A stretch of 64,000 nucleotides of DNA, from the NCBI RefSeq assembly GCF_019702945.1, contig NZ_AP024749.1:1736001-1800000 (forward strand), in the 5' to 3' direction. Origin of the DNA: Flavobacterium okayamense (GTDB taxonomy: Bacteria > Bacteroidota > Bacteroidia > Flavobacteriales > Flavobacteriaceae). This document shows positions 17,740 to 27,844 of the stretch, piece after piece (the stretch's first letter is position 1; every line of letters starts with the position of its first letter). The notes below the pieces were generated by a model. That model did no database searches. It had not been told where the DNA came from and worked only from the letters and a program-made list of their open reading frames with translations. The position numbers and the translations under genes were made by a program.

Positions 17740-19404
17740 ATGTGTGGAATTGTATGTGCCTTTGATGTAAAGCAAAAAACAGAAACTCTAAGACCTCAAG
17801 TATTAGAAATGTCGAAAAAAATCCGTCATCGCGGACCCGATTGGAGTGGTGTTTTTAGTAATGATAAAGCAATTATGGCGCATGAGCGCTTGGCAATTGT
17901 TGATCCAGCTTCTGGAAAACAACCTTTATTTACAAAAGATAAAAGTTTGGTTTTAGCAGCCAATGGCGAAATATACAACCACAGAGAATTACGCAAACAA
18001 TTTGAAGGAAAATTCGAATTTCAAACAGAAAGTGATTGCGAAGTAATTTTAGCATTATATCAAGCAAAAGGAACAAGTTTTGTAGATGAATTAAATGGAA
18101 TCTTCGGATTTGCGATTTACGATGTTGAAAAAGACGAATATTTCATCGCTCGCGACCACATGGGAATTATTCCATTGTATATTGGTTGGGATCAATTTGG
18201 AACGTTTTATGTAGCATCCGAATTAAAAGCATTAGAAGGCTATTGTACAAAAATTGAATTATTTCCACCAGGTCATTTCATGTCTAGTAAAGACGGCGAA
18301 TTGGTAAAATGGTACAACCGCGAATGGACAGAGTTTGACGCTGTAAAAGAAAATGAAACAAGTATTCAAGAATTGAAAGAAGCACTTGAAGCAGCAGTTC
18401 ATCGTCAATTAATGAGTGATGTTCCTTATGGTGTTTTACTTTCGGGAGGTTTAGACTCTTCTATCACTTCTGCAATTGCTAAAAAGTTTGCCAGTCGAAG
18501 AATTGAAAATGATGATAAATCAGAAGCTTGGTATCCTCAATTGCACTCTTTTGCCGTTGGTTTAGAAGGTTCTCCAGACTTGGCAGCTGCAAAAAAAGTA
18601 GCCGATCATATCGGGACTATTCATCACGAAATTAAATTTACGATTCAAGAAGGCTTAGATGCCATTCGCGATGTAATTTATAACATTGAAACATACGATG
18701 TAACAACTATTAGAGCTTCAACGCCTATGTATTTAATGGCTCGTGTTATAAAATCGATGGGAATTAAAATGGTACTTTCTGGTGAAGGCTCAGATGAATT
18801 GTTTGGAGGCTATTTATATTTCCATAAAGCACCAAATTCAAAAGAATTTCACGAAGAAACTGTTCGTAAGTTGAGCAAATTACATATGTACGATTGTTTA
18901 CGTGCTAATAAAAGCCTAGCCGCTTGGGGAATTGAAGGACGTGTACCATTCTTAGATAAAGAATTTATGGATGTAGCTATGCGAATTAATCCACAAGATA
19001 AAATGATTAATGGTGAAAGAATGGAGAAATGGGTATTGCGTAAAGCTTTTGAAGAAATGTTACCAGAAAGCGTGGCTTGGCGTCAAAAAGAACAATTTAG
19101 TGATGGTGTAGGGTATAGTTGGATTGATACATTAAAAGAAATGGTTGCCAAAGAAGTCTCTGATGAGCAATTGGCGAATGCAAAATTTAGATTTCCAATT
19201 CAAACGCCAACTTCAAAAGAAGAGTATTATTACCGTTCTATATTTGCAGAACATTTTCCAAGCGATGCAGCGGCTTTAAGTGTACCACAAGAGGCAAGTG
19301 TGGCTTGTAGTACAAAAGTGGCACTGGAATGGGATGAGGCGTTTAAAAACTTAAATGATCCTTCAGGTAGAGCAGTAGCAAAAGTTCACGTAGAGGCTTA
19401 TTAG
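17740..19404 (+). CDS. asnB: Asparagine synthetase B, glutamine-hydrolysing
   Basis: 554 residues, the normal AsnB length. Cys2 directly after Met (MCGIVCAFD) is the glutaminase nucleophile. KIRHRGPDWSG and ANGEIYNHRELR follow in the class II amidotransferase domain. The synthetase domain has the ATP pyrophosphatase P-loop LLSGGLDSSITSA at about 230-243 and LSGEGSDELFGGY at about 345. It makes asparagine from aspartate, glutamine and ATP in the cytoplasm. It stands alone, with a strong terminator at 19637-19672 and a repeat-rich 3' region. The high similarity of the N-terminus to E. coli-type AsnB makes the call firm. Confidence 0.95.
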   Translation: MCGIVCAFDVKQKTETLRPQVLEMSKKIRHRGPDWSGVFSNDKAIMAHERLAIVDPASGKQPLFTKDKSLVLAANGEIYNHRELRKQFEGKFEFQTESDCEVILALYQAKGTSFVDELNGIFGFAIYDVEKDEYFIARDHMGIIPLYIGWDQFGTFYVASELKALEGYCTKIELFPPGHFMSSKDGELVKWYNREWTEFDAVKENETSIQELKEALEAAVHRQLMSDVPYGVLLSGGLDSSITSAIAKKFASRRIENDDKSEAWYPQLHSFAVGLEGSPDLAAAKKVADHIGTIHHEIKFTIQEGLDAIRDVIYNIETYDVTTIRASTPMYLMARVIKSMGIKMVLSGEGSDELFGGYLYFHKAPNSKEFHEETVRKLSKLHMYDCLRANKSLAAWGIEGRVPFLDKEFMDVAMRINPQDKMINGERMEKWVLRKAFEEMLPESVAWRQKEQFSDGVGYSWIDTLKEMVAKEVSDEQLANAKFRFPIQTPTSKEEYYYRSIFAEHFPSDAAALSVPQEASVACSTKVALEWDEAFKNLNDPSGRAVAKVHVEAY

Positions 19405-19425
19405 ATTTCTTATAATCGTGTTTTG

Positions 19426-19548
19426 ATTGCAAAGCTTTGCTTTGCAATTCTTTTACGCAGAATAGTTTGGAAAAGCTATGAGATTCAGGACAAAGTCCGC
19501 AGAGTTTTCCAAACGGTTTTATCATAGATAAAAATTCCTCGTAAAAGA
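19426..19548. repeat. Nested palindromic element
   Basis: Several inverted repeats are stacked. ATTGCAAAG (19426-19434) pairs with CTTTGCAAT (19440-19448). TCTTTTACG (19449-19457) pairs with CGTAAAAGA (19540-19548). Inside it GTTTGGAAAA (19465-19474) pairs with TTTTCCAAAC (19505-19514), which encloses GGAC-AAA-GTCC (19488-19498). The concentric arrangement suggests a structured RNA or a non-autonomous mobile repeat. No matching element was recognised by name. Confidence 0.65.
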
Positions 19549-19573
19549 AGAAAATGTCTTTTCTTTTGGTTCG

Positions 19574-19597
19574 TTTTCTTTGGACAAGCAAAGAAAA
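19574..19597. repeat. Hairpin repeat, TTTTCTTTG stem
   Basis: TTTTCTTTG (19574-19582) pairs perfectly with CAAAGAAAA (19589-19597) around GACAAG. Flanks and stem resemble the repeat at 17509-17540, so asnB is bracketed by two members of the same family. Confidence 0.7.
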
Positions 19598-19636
19598 TGA
19601 ATAAAACTTATTTCAAAAATCCGATATTGTATTATT

Positions 19637-19672
19637 AAATGTCTTTTTCAAATATGAAAAAGACATTTTTAT
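19637..19672 (+). terminator. Intrinsic terminator downstream of asnB
   Basis: A 14-bp perfect stem, AAATGTCTTTTTCA (19637-19650) with its complement at 19655-19668, encloses a 4-base AATA loop and runs into a T-rich tract. It lies 230 bases after the asnB stop, beyond the palindromic repeats. Confidence 0.7.
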
Positions 19673-19845
19673 ATTGGATTTAAGCCACTTTTACAAAAAT
19701 CCATTTTTGCAGTAGGTAAAAAAATGATAAAAATTCAATTTAAAGCTATTTTTAATCGATTTAAGACACTTTTTAGAAATTAACAAATGTTGATAACTTT
19801 AGATTATTTTGTGTCTAATTTTTAAACATTCTCTCTCTAATTAAT

Positions 19846-19853
19846 TATATTTG
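19846..19853 (+). promoter_or_regulatory. TAnnTTTG -7 promoter element for gyrB
   Basis: TATATTTG matches the flavobacterial -7 consensus and lies 38 bases before the gyrB ATG. A TTG upstream (19809-19811) is too far away to be a normal -33 box. Confidence 0.55.
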
Positions 19854-19888
19854 TTTGTTAACAACAAGTTGATATTATAAGCATTTAA

Positions 19889-21832
<1,944 letters not shown>

Positions 21833-21843
21833 TATATAAAAGA

Positions 21844-21876
21844 AAAGGTGTCGATTATCGACACCTTTCTTTTTTT
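21844..21876 (+). terminator. Intrinsic terminator downstream of gyrB
   Basis: AAAGGTGTCGA pairs with TCGACACCTTT (11-bp stem, 3-base loop, 21844-21868), followed by CTTTTTTT. It starts 12 bases after the gyrB stop. Confidence 0.9.
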
Positions 21877-21932
21877 ATATTATTTAAGTACTTTTTTAGA
21901 GTATTTTTTATAAAAAGCTCATTTTCATTTGG

Positions 21933-21940
21933 TAAATTTG
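21933..21940 (+). promoter_or_regulatory. TAnnTTTG -7 promoter element for mdh
   Basis: TAAATTTG matches the -7 consensus and lies 54 bases before the mdh ATG, giving a leader of about 45-50 bases. No TTG is seen at normal -33 spacing. Confidence 0.55.
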
Positions 21941-21994
21941 CAAACATTAATTTAGAATTCAATAAACATTAATAATTAAAAAACTATAAACACA

Positions 21995-22927
21995 ATGAAA
22001 GTAACTATTGTTGGTGCGGGTAATGTAGGTGCAACATGTGCTGATGTTATTTCGTACAGAGGAATTGCAAGCGAAGTAGTATTGATTGATATTAAAGAAG
22101 GTTTTGCTGAAGGTAAAGCTATGGATATCATGCAATGTGCAACTACTACTGGCTTTAATACAAAAGTTGTTGGAAGTACAAATGATTATACGAAAACAGC
22201 AGGAAGTGATGTAGTGGTAATTACATCTGGAATCCCAAGAAAGCCGGGTATGACTCGTGAAGAGTTAATTGGTATCAATGCTGGAATTGTAAAATCTGTT
22301 TCTGATAATGTATTAGCACATTCTCCAAATGCAATCATTGTAGTAGTTTCAAATCCAATGGATACGATGACTTATTTAGCGTTAAAAGCGACAGGATTGC
22401 CTAAAAATAGAGTAATCGGTATGGGTGGTGCTTTAGATAGTTCTCGTTTTAAATATTTCTTATCACAAGCTTTAGATAAACCATCAAATGATATTCAAGG
22501 TATGGTTATTGGAGGTCATGGAGATACAACAATGATTCCTTTAACAAGATTGGCTTCTTACAACGGTTCGCCAATTTCTAATTTCATGTCGCAAGAAGAA
22601 ATGGATAAAGTAGCTGCTGATACTATGGTTGGTGGTGCAACGTTAACTAAATTGTTAGGAACATCAGCTTGGTATGCGCCAGGTGCATCTGTTGCGTATT
22701 TAGTTGATTCAATATTAAACGATCAAAAACGTATGATTCCTTGTTCGGTAATGTTGGAAGGAGAATATGGACAAAATGATATTTGTATAGGAGTACCTTG
22801 TATCATTGGTAAAAATGGCGTTGAAGAAATTGTTGATATTAAATTAAACGAAGCTGAAAAAGCTTTATTTGAGAAAAGTGCTGATGCTGTTCGTAATATG
22901 AACGAAGCACTTAGTTCAGTATTATAG
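21995..22927 (+). CDS. mdh: Malate dehydrogenase
   Basis: 310 residues, LDH-like (MDH type III) form. The Rossmann motif GAGNVGATCA (7-16) is followed by LIDIKEG (the Asp that selects NAD). TSGIPRKPGMTREEL carries the active-site loop with the malate-selective arginines. VVSNPMDTMTYL and GGHGDTTMIPL hold the catalytic Asp/His relay. It interconverts malate and oxaloacetate in the citric acid cycle. It is monocistronic, between its own promoter element and a perfect-palindrome terminator. The arginine in the mobile loop argues against lactate dehydrogenase. Confidence 0.95.
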   Translation: MKVTIVGAGNVGATCADVISYRGIASEVVLIDIKEGFAEGKAMDIMQCATTTGFNTKVVGSTNDYTKTAGSDVVVITSGIPRKPGMTREELIGINAGIVKSVSDNVLAHSPNAIIVVVSNPMDTMTYLALKATGLPKNRVIGMGGALDSSRFKYFLSQALDKPSNDIQGMVIGGHGDTTMIPLTRLASYNGSPISNFMSQEEMDKVAADTMVGGATLTKLLGTSAWYAPGASVAYLVDSILNDQKRMIPCSVMLEGEYGQNDICIGVPCIIGKNGVEEIVDIKLNEAEKALFEKSADAVRNMNEALSSVL

Positions 22928-22947
22928 TATATATTTTACATCAATTG

Positions 22948-22977
22948 AAACTGCCAAATTAATTTGGCAGTTTTTTT
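22948..22977 (+). terminator. Intrinsic terminator downstream of mdh
   Basis: AAACTGCCAAATT is directly followed by its perfect inverse AATTTGGCAGTTT (22948-22973) and a T run. In RNA it folds as an 11-bp stem with a 4-base loop. It lies 20 bases after the stop. Confidence 0.9.
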
Positions 22978-23033
22978 ATGTTCAGATTTCAACAAAAAAA
23001 CTACAAAAAAATCAATTTTATTGCTTAATAAAA

Positions 23034-23064
23034 TTGGTTAATCCTATTGTAAATTATATATTTG
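23034..23064 (+). promoter_or_regulatory. Full consensus flavobacterial promoter for secDF
   Basis: TTG at 23034-23036, a 20-base spacer and TATATTTG at 23057-23064 match the published Flavobacterium sigma factor consensus (TTG, about 19 bp, TAnnTTTG). This is the best two-part match in the window. The start codon is 45 bases downstream. Confidence 0.7.
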
Positions 23065-23108
23065 TCCGTTTTTATAAAAATAACAGAATAATTAATATTT
23101 AAGTAGTA

Positions 23109-26039
23109 ATGCAGAATAGAGGATTAATTAAGTTTTTCGCAATCATATTTGCTTTGGTATGTATTTACCAATTATCGTTTACTTTCGTTGCAAATAAAAT
23201 TGAGAAGGATGCTAAGGCTTTTGCAAATGGTGACTTCAAAAAAGAAGTTTCGTATTTAGATTCAATTTCTAAAGAGAAGGTGTTTTTAGGTCAAACTTAC
23301 GCAGACGTAAGAAACAATCAAATTAACAAAGGTCTTGACTTAGAAGGTGGTATTAATGTTATCCTTCAAATTTCAGTTAATGATATTTTAAAAGGTTTAG
23401 CAAATGGTTCGAAAAACCCAGCTTTTAACAAAGCTTTAGCTGATGCAAAACAAAATCAACAAGGAAATCAAGATTATATTGATGCTTTTTTCAAAGAAGC
23501 TAATGCTGCAAATGTGAAATTGGCAGATGCTGAAATCTTCGGAAATAGAACTTTAGATGATGTTATTAAATTTGACATGACTAATGCTCAAGTTGAACCA
23601 ATTATCAAACAAAAAGTTCAAGAATCTGTAGAATCTGCTTTTAAAGTATTACGTGAGCGTATCGATAAATTTGGAGTTACACAGCCAAACATTCAATTAT
23701 TAGGGAATTCTGGAAGAATTTTAGTAGAGTTACCAGGAGCTAAAGACGTTGATCGTATTAAGAAATTATTACAATCTACAGCTCAATTAGAATTTTGGGA
23801 AACATACAAAGGTGAAGAATTAGGTAGTTTCTTAGTTGCTGCTAATGAGCAATTAAAAAAGACAGAGGTTAAAGAAGAAACTGAAGTTGCAGAAGCAGCA
23901 ACAGGGATTGACTCTTTATTAACAGATAAAACAGATTCTACTAAAGTTCAAGTTAACCCTTTATTTGATAAAATAGTAATGCCAGGACAACAAGGATCTC
24001 CTTACATTGCTTATTTTAATACAAAGGATACTGCAAAAGTAAATTCTTACTTAAATAGAAGTGATATACGCTCATTATTGCCTTCTGAATTAGCAAATGT
24101 TAAATTCGCTTGGGGAAAAATTAATGAAAAGTCACCAGAAATGGTTGAATTGTATGCACTTAAGGGTAATAGAGATAATGTTGCCCCATTAAGTGGTGGT
24201 GTGATTGTTGATGCTCGTGATACATTTGATCAACTAGGTAAGCCAGCTGTTTCAATGCAAATGAATGGAAACGGTGCAAAGAAATGGGAAGAAATTACAG
24301 GAGCTGTCTCTCAACAAGGAAATGCAATTGCAATTGTATTAGATAATATTGTATATTCTGCACCAGGTGTTAGTAGAGGTGCTATTTCTGGAGGACAATC
24401 TGAAATTTCAGGTAGTTTTACGGTTAATGAAACAAAAGATTTAGCAAACATTTTAAGAGCAGGTAAATTGCCAGCTTCTGCAGAGATTGTTCAGTCTGAT
24501 GTTGTTGGACCATCTTTAGGACAAGAAGCTATTGATAATGGTTTAATTTCATTCATCATAGGTTTCTCATTGGTATTATTATGGATGGTAGTTTACTATG
24601 GTAAGGCAGGTTTCTATGCTAACTTAGCTTTATTGGTAAACATCTTATTTATATTTGGAATTTTAGCTTCATTTGGTGCTGTATTAACATTACCTGGTAT
24701 TGCTGGTATCGTTTTAACAATAGGTATGGCGGTAGATGCTAACGTAATTATTTACGAGCGTGCTAAAGAAGAGTTAGATTCAGGGAAAACAGTTGAAGAG
24801 GCAGTTGGTTATGCATATACATGGAAAGGTGCCATGTCATCAATTGTTGATGCTAACGTTACTACATTAATTACTGCAATTATTTTATTTGTATTTGGAA
24901 CAGGACCAATTAAAGGTTTTGCAACTACATTAATTATTGGTGTTGTAACTTCTGTATTTACTGCGGTGTTTATTACAAGATTAATGTTAGAATGGAGTTT
25001 AAGTAGAAATGAAAATATTTCTTTTTCAACGTCAATTACTAAAAACTGGTTTAAAAACTTAAATTTTGATTTCTTAGGAAAACGTAAAATTGCTTATGTA
25101 ATTTCTGCAATCTTAATTGTATTAAGTATAGTTTCAATTGCAACTAAAGGATTAAATCAAGGAGTTGATTTCTTAGGAGGTAGAACTTACCAAGTACGTT
25201 TTGAAAAACCAGTAGTAGCTTCTGAAGTTTCTAAAGATTTATCAGCTGTGTTCGAAGGAGCAGGAGCTGAAGCTAAAACTTTTGGTAATGATAACCAGTT
25301 GAAAATTACTACGAAATATAAAGTTGACGAAGAGGGAGAAGGTATTGATAAAGAAGTAAATCAAAAATTATACGATGGATTAAAGAAATATTTACCATCA
25401 GATTTAACTTATGAGCAGTTTGTTACTTCTTACGAAGGAAAAGAGTTTGGTGTTATGCAAGCTTCTAAAGTTTCGGGTACAATTTCAAAAGATATTAAGA
25501 CTAACTCTTTATGGGCAGTTTTAGGTTCTTTATTAGTTGTGTTTGTTTACTTAATGATTTCATTCCGTAAATGGCAATTTGGTTTAGGTGCTGTTGTAGC
25601 TGTAATGCACGATGTTATCATTGTTTTAGGAATTTTCTCATTCTTCTATACAATCTTACCATTTAATATGGAGATAGATCAAGCATTTATTGCAGCTATC
25701 TTAACGGTTATTGGTTATTCATTAAATGATACAGTAATTGTATTTGACCGTGTAAGAGAGTATTTAGATTATAATTCTTCATCTGATTTTAAAGGATTAG
25801 TAAATAAAGCATTGAACTCTACTTTAAGTAGAACAATTAATACATCTGCAACTACGTTAGTTGTATTAATTGCAATCTTCATCTTTGGTGGAGAAACTAT
25901 TAGAGGGTTTGTGTTTGCAATCTTAGTAGGTATCTTAGTTGGTACATATTCATCATTATTCGTTGCAACTCCTGTAATGAATGATACTATGAGTGATAAA
26001 GAAGCTAAGAAAATGGCAGAATTCAAAAAAGAAGATTAA
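23109..26039 (+). CDS. secDF: Protein translocase subunit SecDF (fused SecD and SecF)
   Basis: 976-residue inner-membrane protein. An N-terminal helix (about 8-28) is followed by the periplasmic P1 region, with DLEGGINVILQI at about 77 and a long insert. The SecD membrane part has GIVLTIGMAVDANVIIYERAKEE (D-x3-Y motif). The SecF half starts near 640 with FDFLGKRKIAYVIS and LNQGVDFLGGRTYQVRF, and contains VIGYSLNDTVIVFDRVRE. About 12 membrane segments are visible. It uses the proton gradient to pull secreted proteins through SecYEG. Fusion of SecD and SecF is usual in Bacteroidota. It is monocistronic, with a consensus promoter and a strong terminator. Confidence 0.96.
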   Translation: MQNRGLIKFFAIIFALVCIYQLSFTFVANKIEKDAKAFANGDFKKEVSYLDSISKEKVFLGQTYADVRNNQINKGLDLEGGINVILQISVNDILKGLANGSKNPAFNKALADAKQNQQGNQDYIDAFFKEANAANVKLADAEIFGNRTLDDVIKFDMTNAQVEPIIKQKVQESVESAFKVLRERIDKFGVTQPNIQLLGNSGRILVELPGAKDVDRIKKLLQSTAQLEFWETYKGEELGSFLVAANEQLKKTEVKEETEVAEAATGIDSLLTDKTDSTKVQVNPLFDKIVMPGQQGSPYIAYFNTKDTAKVNSYLNRSDIRSLLPSELANVKFAWGKINEKSPEMVELYALKGNRDNVAPLSGGVIVDARDTFDQLGKPAVSMQMNGNGAKKWEEITGAVSQQGNAIAIVLDNIVYSAPGVSRGAISGGQSEISGSFTVNETKDLANILRAGKLPASAEIVQSDVVGPSLGQEAIDNGLISFIIGFSLVLLWMVVYYGKAGFYANLALLVNILFIFGILASFGAVLTLPGIAGIVLTIGMAVDANVIIYERAKEELDSGKTVEEAVGYAYTWKGAMSSIVDANVTTLITAIILFVFGTGPIKGFATTLIIGVVTSVFTAVFITRLMLEWSLSRNENISFSTSITKNWFKNLNFDFLGKRKIAYVISAILIVLSIVSIATKGLNQGVDFLGGRTYQVRFEKPVVASEVSKDLSAVFEGAGAEAKTFGNDNQLKITTKYKVDEEGEGIDKEVNQKLYDGLKKYLPSDLTYEQFVTSYEGKEFGVMQASKVSGTISKDIKTNSLWAVLGSLLVVFVYLMISFRKWQFGLGAVVAVMHDVIIVLGIFSFFYTILPFNMEIDQAFIAAILTVIGYSLNDTVIVFDRVREYLDYNSSSDFKGLVNKALNSTLSRTINTSATTLVVLIAIFIFGGETIRGFVFAILVGILVGTYSSLFVATPVMNDTMSDKEAKKMAEFKKED

Positions 26040-26057
26040 TTTCGATTTTAATATTTT

Positions 26058-26089
26058 AAAAAGTCCTGATGAAGATCAGGACTTTTTTT
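26058..26089 (+). terminator. Intrinsic terminator downstream of secDF
   Basis: AAAAAGTCCTGAT pairs with ATCAGGACTTTTT (13-bp stem, GAAG tetraloop), followed by more T residues. It starts 19 bases after the stop. Confidence 0.92.
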
Positions 26090-26118
26090 ATATCTTTTAT
26101 TTTTAAAAACTTTTGACT

Positions 26119-26571
26119 ATGCGTTTATTAATTTTTATGTTATTTCTAGTTTTCGTTTCATGTAATAAGAACGTGAAATCAAATGATTTTTTTAGAGATT
26201 TTGAAGACAATCGTTGGCCTTTTAATCAAGATGTTGAGTTCGATTTTACAATTGATCAAGGAGAAGAATTATGGTTGCATTTTGGCCATATTTATGATTA
26301 CGATTACGATATGATTCCTATCGAAATGGAAATCACTAAAACGGAAGGAGATTTGAATAAAATGTTTGTTATTGAAAAATTAAAAGTCAAAAATGTTAAT
26401 GGTGGTGATTCAGGTGAATGTCTAGGAGATATTTGCGATTATTATCAAAAGGTAAATCTTAAAGATTTAGAACCTGGAAAATATCATATAGTATTAAGAA
26501 ATAAATCAGATTTACCGTATTTACCAAATGTTTTAGGAATTGGTTATCAAATCAGAAAACCAAATCAATAA
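26119..26571 (+). CDS. Small lipoprotein of unknown function
   Basis: 150 residues from the ATG at 26119 (a TTG two codons upstream is less likely). MRLLIFMLFLVFVSCNKN is a type II signal peptide with a lipobox-like VFVSC. The mature part has no recognised domain, although FDFTIDQGEELWLHFGHIYDYDYDMIPI suggests a beta sandwich. Proteins of this look accompany gliding lipoproteins (GldH-like: a lipoprotein of about 155 residues with a similar F...W.F spacing), so GldH is a candidate identity, unproven. It is followed by a bidirectional terminator. Confidence 0.55.
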   Translation: MRLLIFMLFLVFVSCNKNVKSNDFFRDFEDNRWPFNQDVEFDFTIDQGEELWLHFGHIYDYDYDMIPIEMEITKTEGDLNKMFVIEKLKVKNVNGGDSGECLGDICDYYQKVNLKDLEPGKYHIVLRNKSDLPYLPNVLGIGYQIRKPNQ

Positions 26572-26603
26572 AAAAAGCCGCTCAATTGAGCGGCTTTTTT
26601 TTA
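26571..26603. terminator. Bidirectional terminator between the lipoprotein gene and lgt
   Basis: A perfect 15+15 palindrome, AAAAAAGCCGCTCAA with its inverse (26571-26600), lies exactly between two convergent stop codons and carries A and T runs on both sides, so it can serve both genes. Confidence 0.92.
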
Positions 26604-27533
26604 TTCTACTTTTTTGGCTTTTACAATAAAGTAAATCCCAGCTATTATAAACGGTATACTTAACCATTGTCCTGTAGAGAAAACTCCAAGAGCATTTTCA
26701 AACCCTCCTTGACTTTCTTTTACATATTCTACAAAGAAACGAACGGTCCAAAGTAAGACTAGGAAAACACCAAATAAGTAACCTAATTTTTGACGTGTTT
26801 CTGTTTTCCAGTATAAATAAAATAAAATAGCAAACACAAAAACGTATCCAATTGCTTCATATAATTGTGCAGGATAACGATACGGAATTGAATTTAATAT
26901 TTCAACAAATTGTGGATTGCTTTTAACAGCATTAAAAGCTTGATCTACATCAGGAATTTGAGTTAGTTTTGTTACTTCATAACTATTTAGAGTGTCTTCT
27001 CCACGAATGAATTTTGTAGCTAAAAAGCTTGATTCAGATGTGGGTTTTCCAATAATTTCAGAATTAAAAAAGTTTCCTAGACGTACAAATATAGCTCCAA
27101 GTGAAACAGGAATTACAATTCGGTCTAAAATCCATAAAATGGGCTTTTTAATAATATTTTTACTGTAATACCACATTACAAGAATTATAGATATTGCAGC
27201 TCCATGACTTGCTAATCCTGCAAAACCAGTAAATTTCCAACCTTCAGCGGTTTCTTTAATTGGAAGTAAAATTTCAAGAGGATGATCTTTAAAGTAATCC
27301 CAATCATAGAAAAATACATGACCTAAACGAGCTCCAATTAATGTCGCTAAAACAGTATATAAAAAAAGTTTGTCTAATTTTTCTAAAGATTCTTCTTCAC
27401 GTTCATAAATAGCTTTCATAACGTACCAACCTAATCCAAAGGCTACTACAAACATTAAACTATAGAAACGAACATTAATAATTCCTAAATCTATTCCTTC
27501 AGAAGGATTCCAAATCATGGCTAAAAAACGCAT
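26601..27533 (-). CDS. lgt: Prolipoprotein diacylglyceryl transferase
   Basis: 310-residue inner-membrane enzyme with about seven hydrophobic segments. The family signature is visible as RLGNFFNSEIIGKPT at about 156-170, with the upstream ARLGHVFFYDWDYF and GLASHGAAISIIL helices that contain the essential Arg and His. It transfers a diacylglyceryl group from phosphatidylglycerol to the lipobox cysteine, the first step for the many lipoproteins in this window. The loop between 165 and 225 is long, as in Bacteroidota Lgt. It precedes yidD on the transcript map in the same orientation after an 80-base gap. Confidence 0.93.
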   Translation of the reverse strand: MRFLAMIWNPSEGIDLGIINVRFYSLMFVVAFGLGWYVMKAIYEREEESLEKLDKLFLYTVLATLIGARLGHVFFYDWDYFKDHPLEILLPIKETAEGWKFTGFAGLASHGAAISIILVMWYYSKNIIKKPILWILDRIVIPVSLGAIFVRLGNFFNSEIIGKPTSESSFLATKFIRGEDTLNSYEVTKLTQIPDVDQAFNAVKSNPQFVEILNSIPYRYPAQLYEAIGYVFVFAILFYLYWKTETRQKLGYLFGVFLVLLWTVRFFVEYVKESQGGFENALGVFSTGQWLSIPFIIAGIYFIVKAKKVE

Positions 27534-27612
27534 ATTAAATTGTTATTTAAGGCTAAAAATAAGTATAATAGTTGGGAAACTTGTTAAAAATAAGTAAACT
27601 TTTATTAGATTT

Positions 27613-27843
27613 TTAGGGAACAGGATCGTAACCGCTTCCTCCCCAAGGATGACAACTAAATATGCGCTTTATTGCAAGCCAACCGCCTTTAAAAACGCCG
27701 TGTTTTTTTAGGGCTTCAGCAGTATAATGTGAGCATGTAGGTGAGTAGCGACAAGTTGCCGGTGTGTAAGGTGAAATGGCTACTTGGTAAAATCGAACTA
27801 AGAAAATAAAAGGATAGGCTAATATTTTTGTTATCGTTTTCAA
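27613..27843 (-). CDS. yidD: Membrane protein insertion efficiency factor YidD
   Basis: 76 residues. The family hallmark is complete: [21 protein letters not shown], then [17 protein letters not shown], then the C-terminal [13 protein letters not shown]. An amphipathic N-terminal helix ([15 protein letters not shown]) lets it sit on the inner membrane, where it assists YidC-dependent insertion. It starts one base after the cysS stop codon, so the two are almost certainly co-transcribed. Usual neighbours rnpA and yidC are absent here. Confidence 0.93.
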   Translation of the reverse strand: MKTITKILAYPFIFLVRFYQVAISPYTPATCRYSPTCSHYTAEALKKHGVFKGGWLAIKRIFSCHPWGGSGYDPVP

Positions 27844-27844
27844 A

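Noticed and set aside
19343..19591. Minus-strand open frame of 82 codons after asnB
   Set aside because: It overlaps the asnB end and runs through palindromic repeats; the product is low in plausible structure and has no promoter element.
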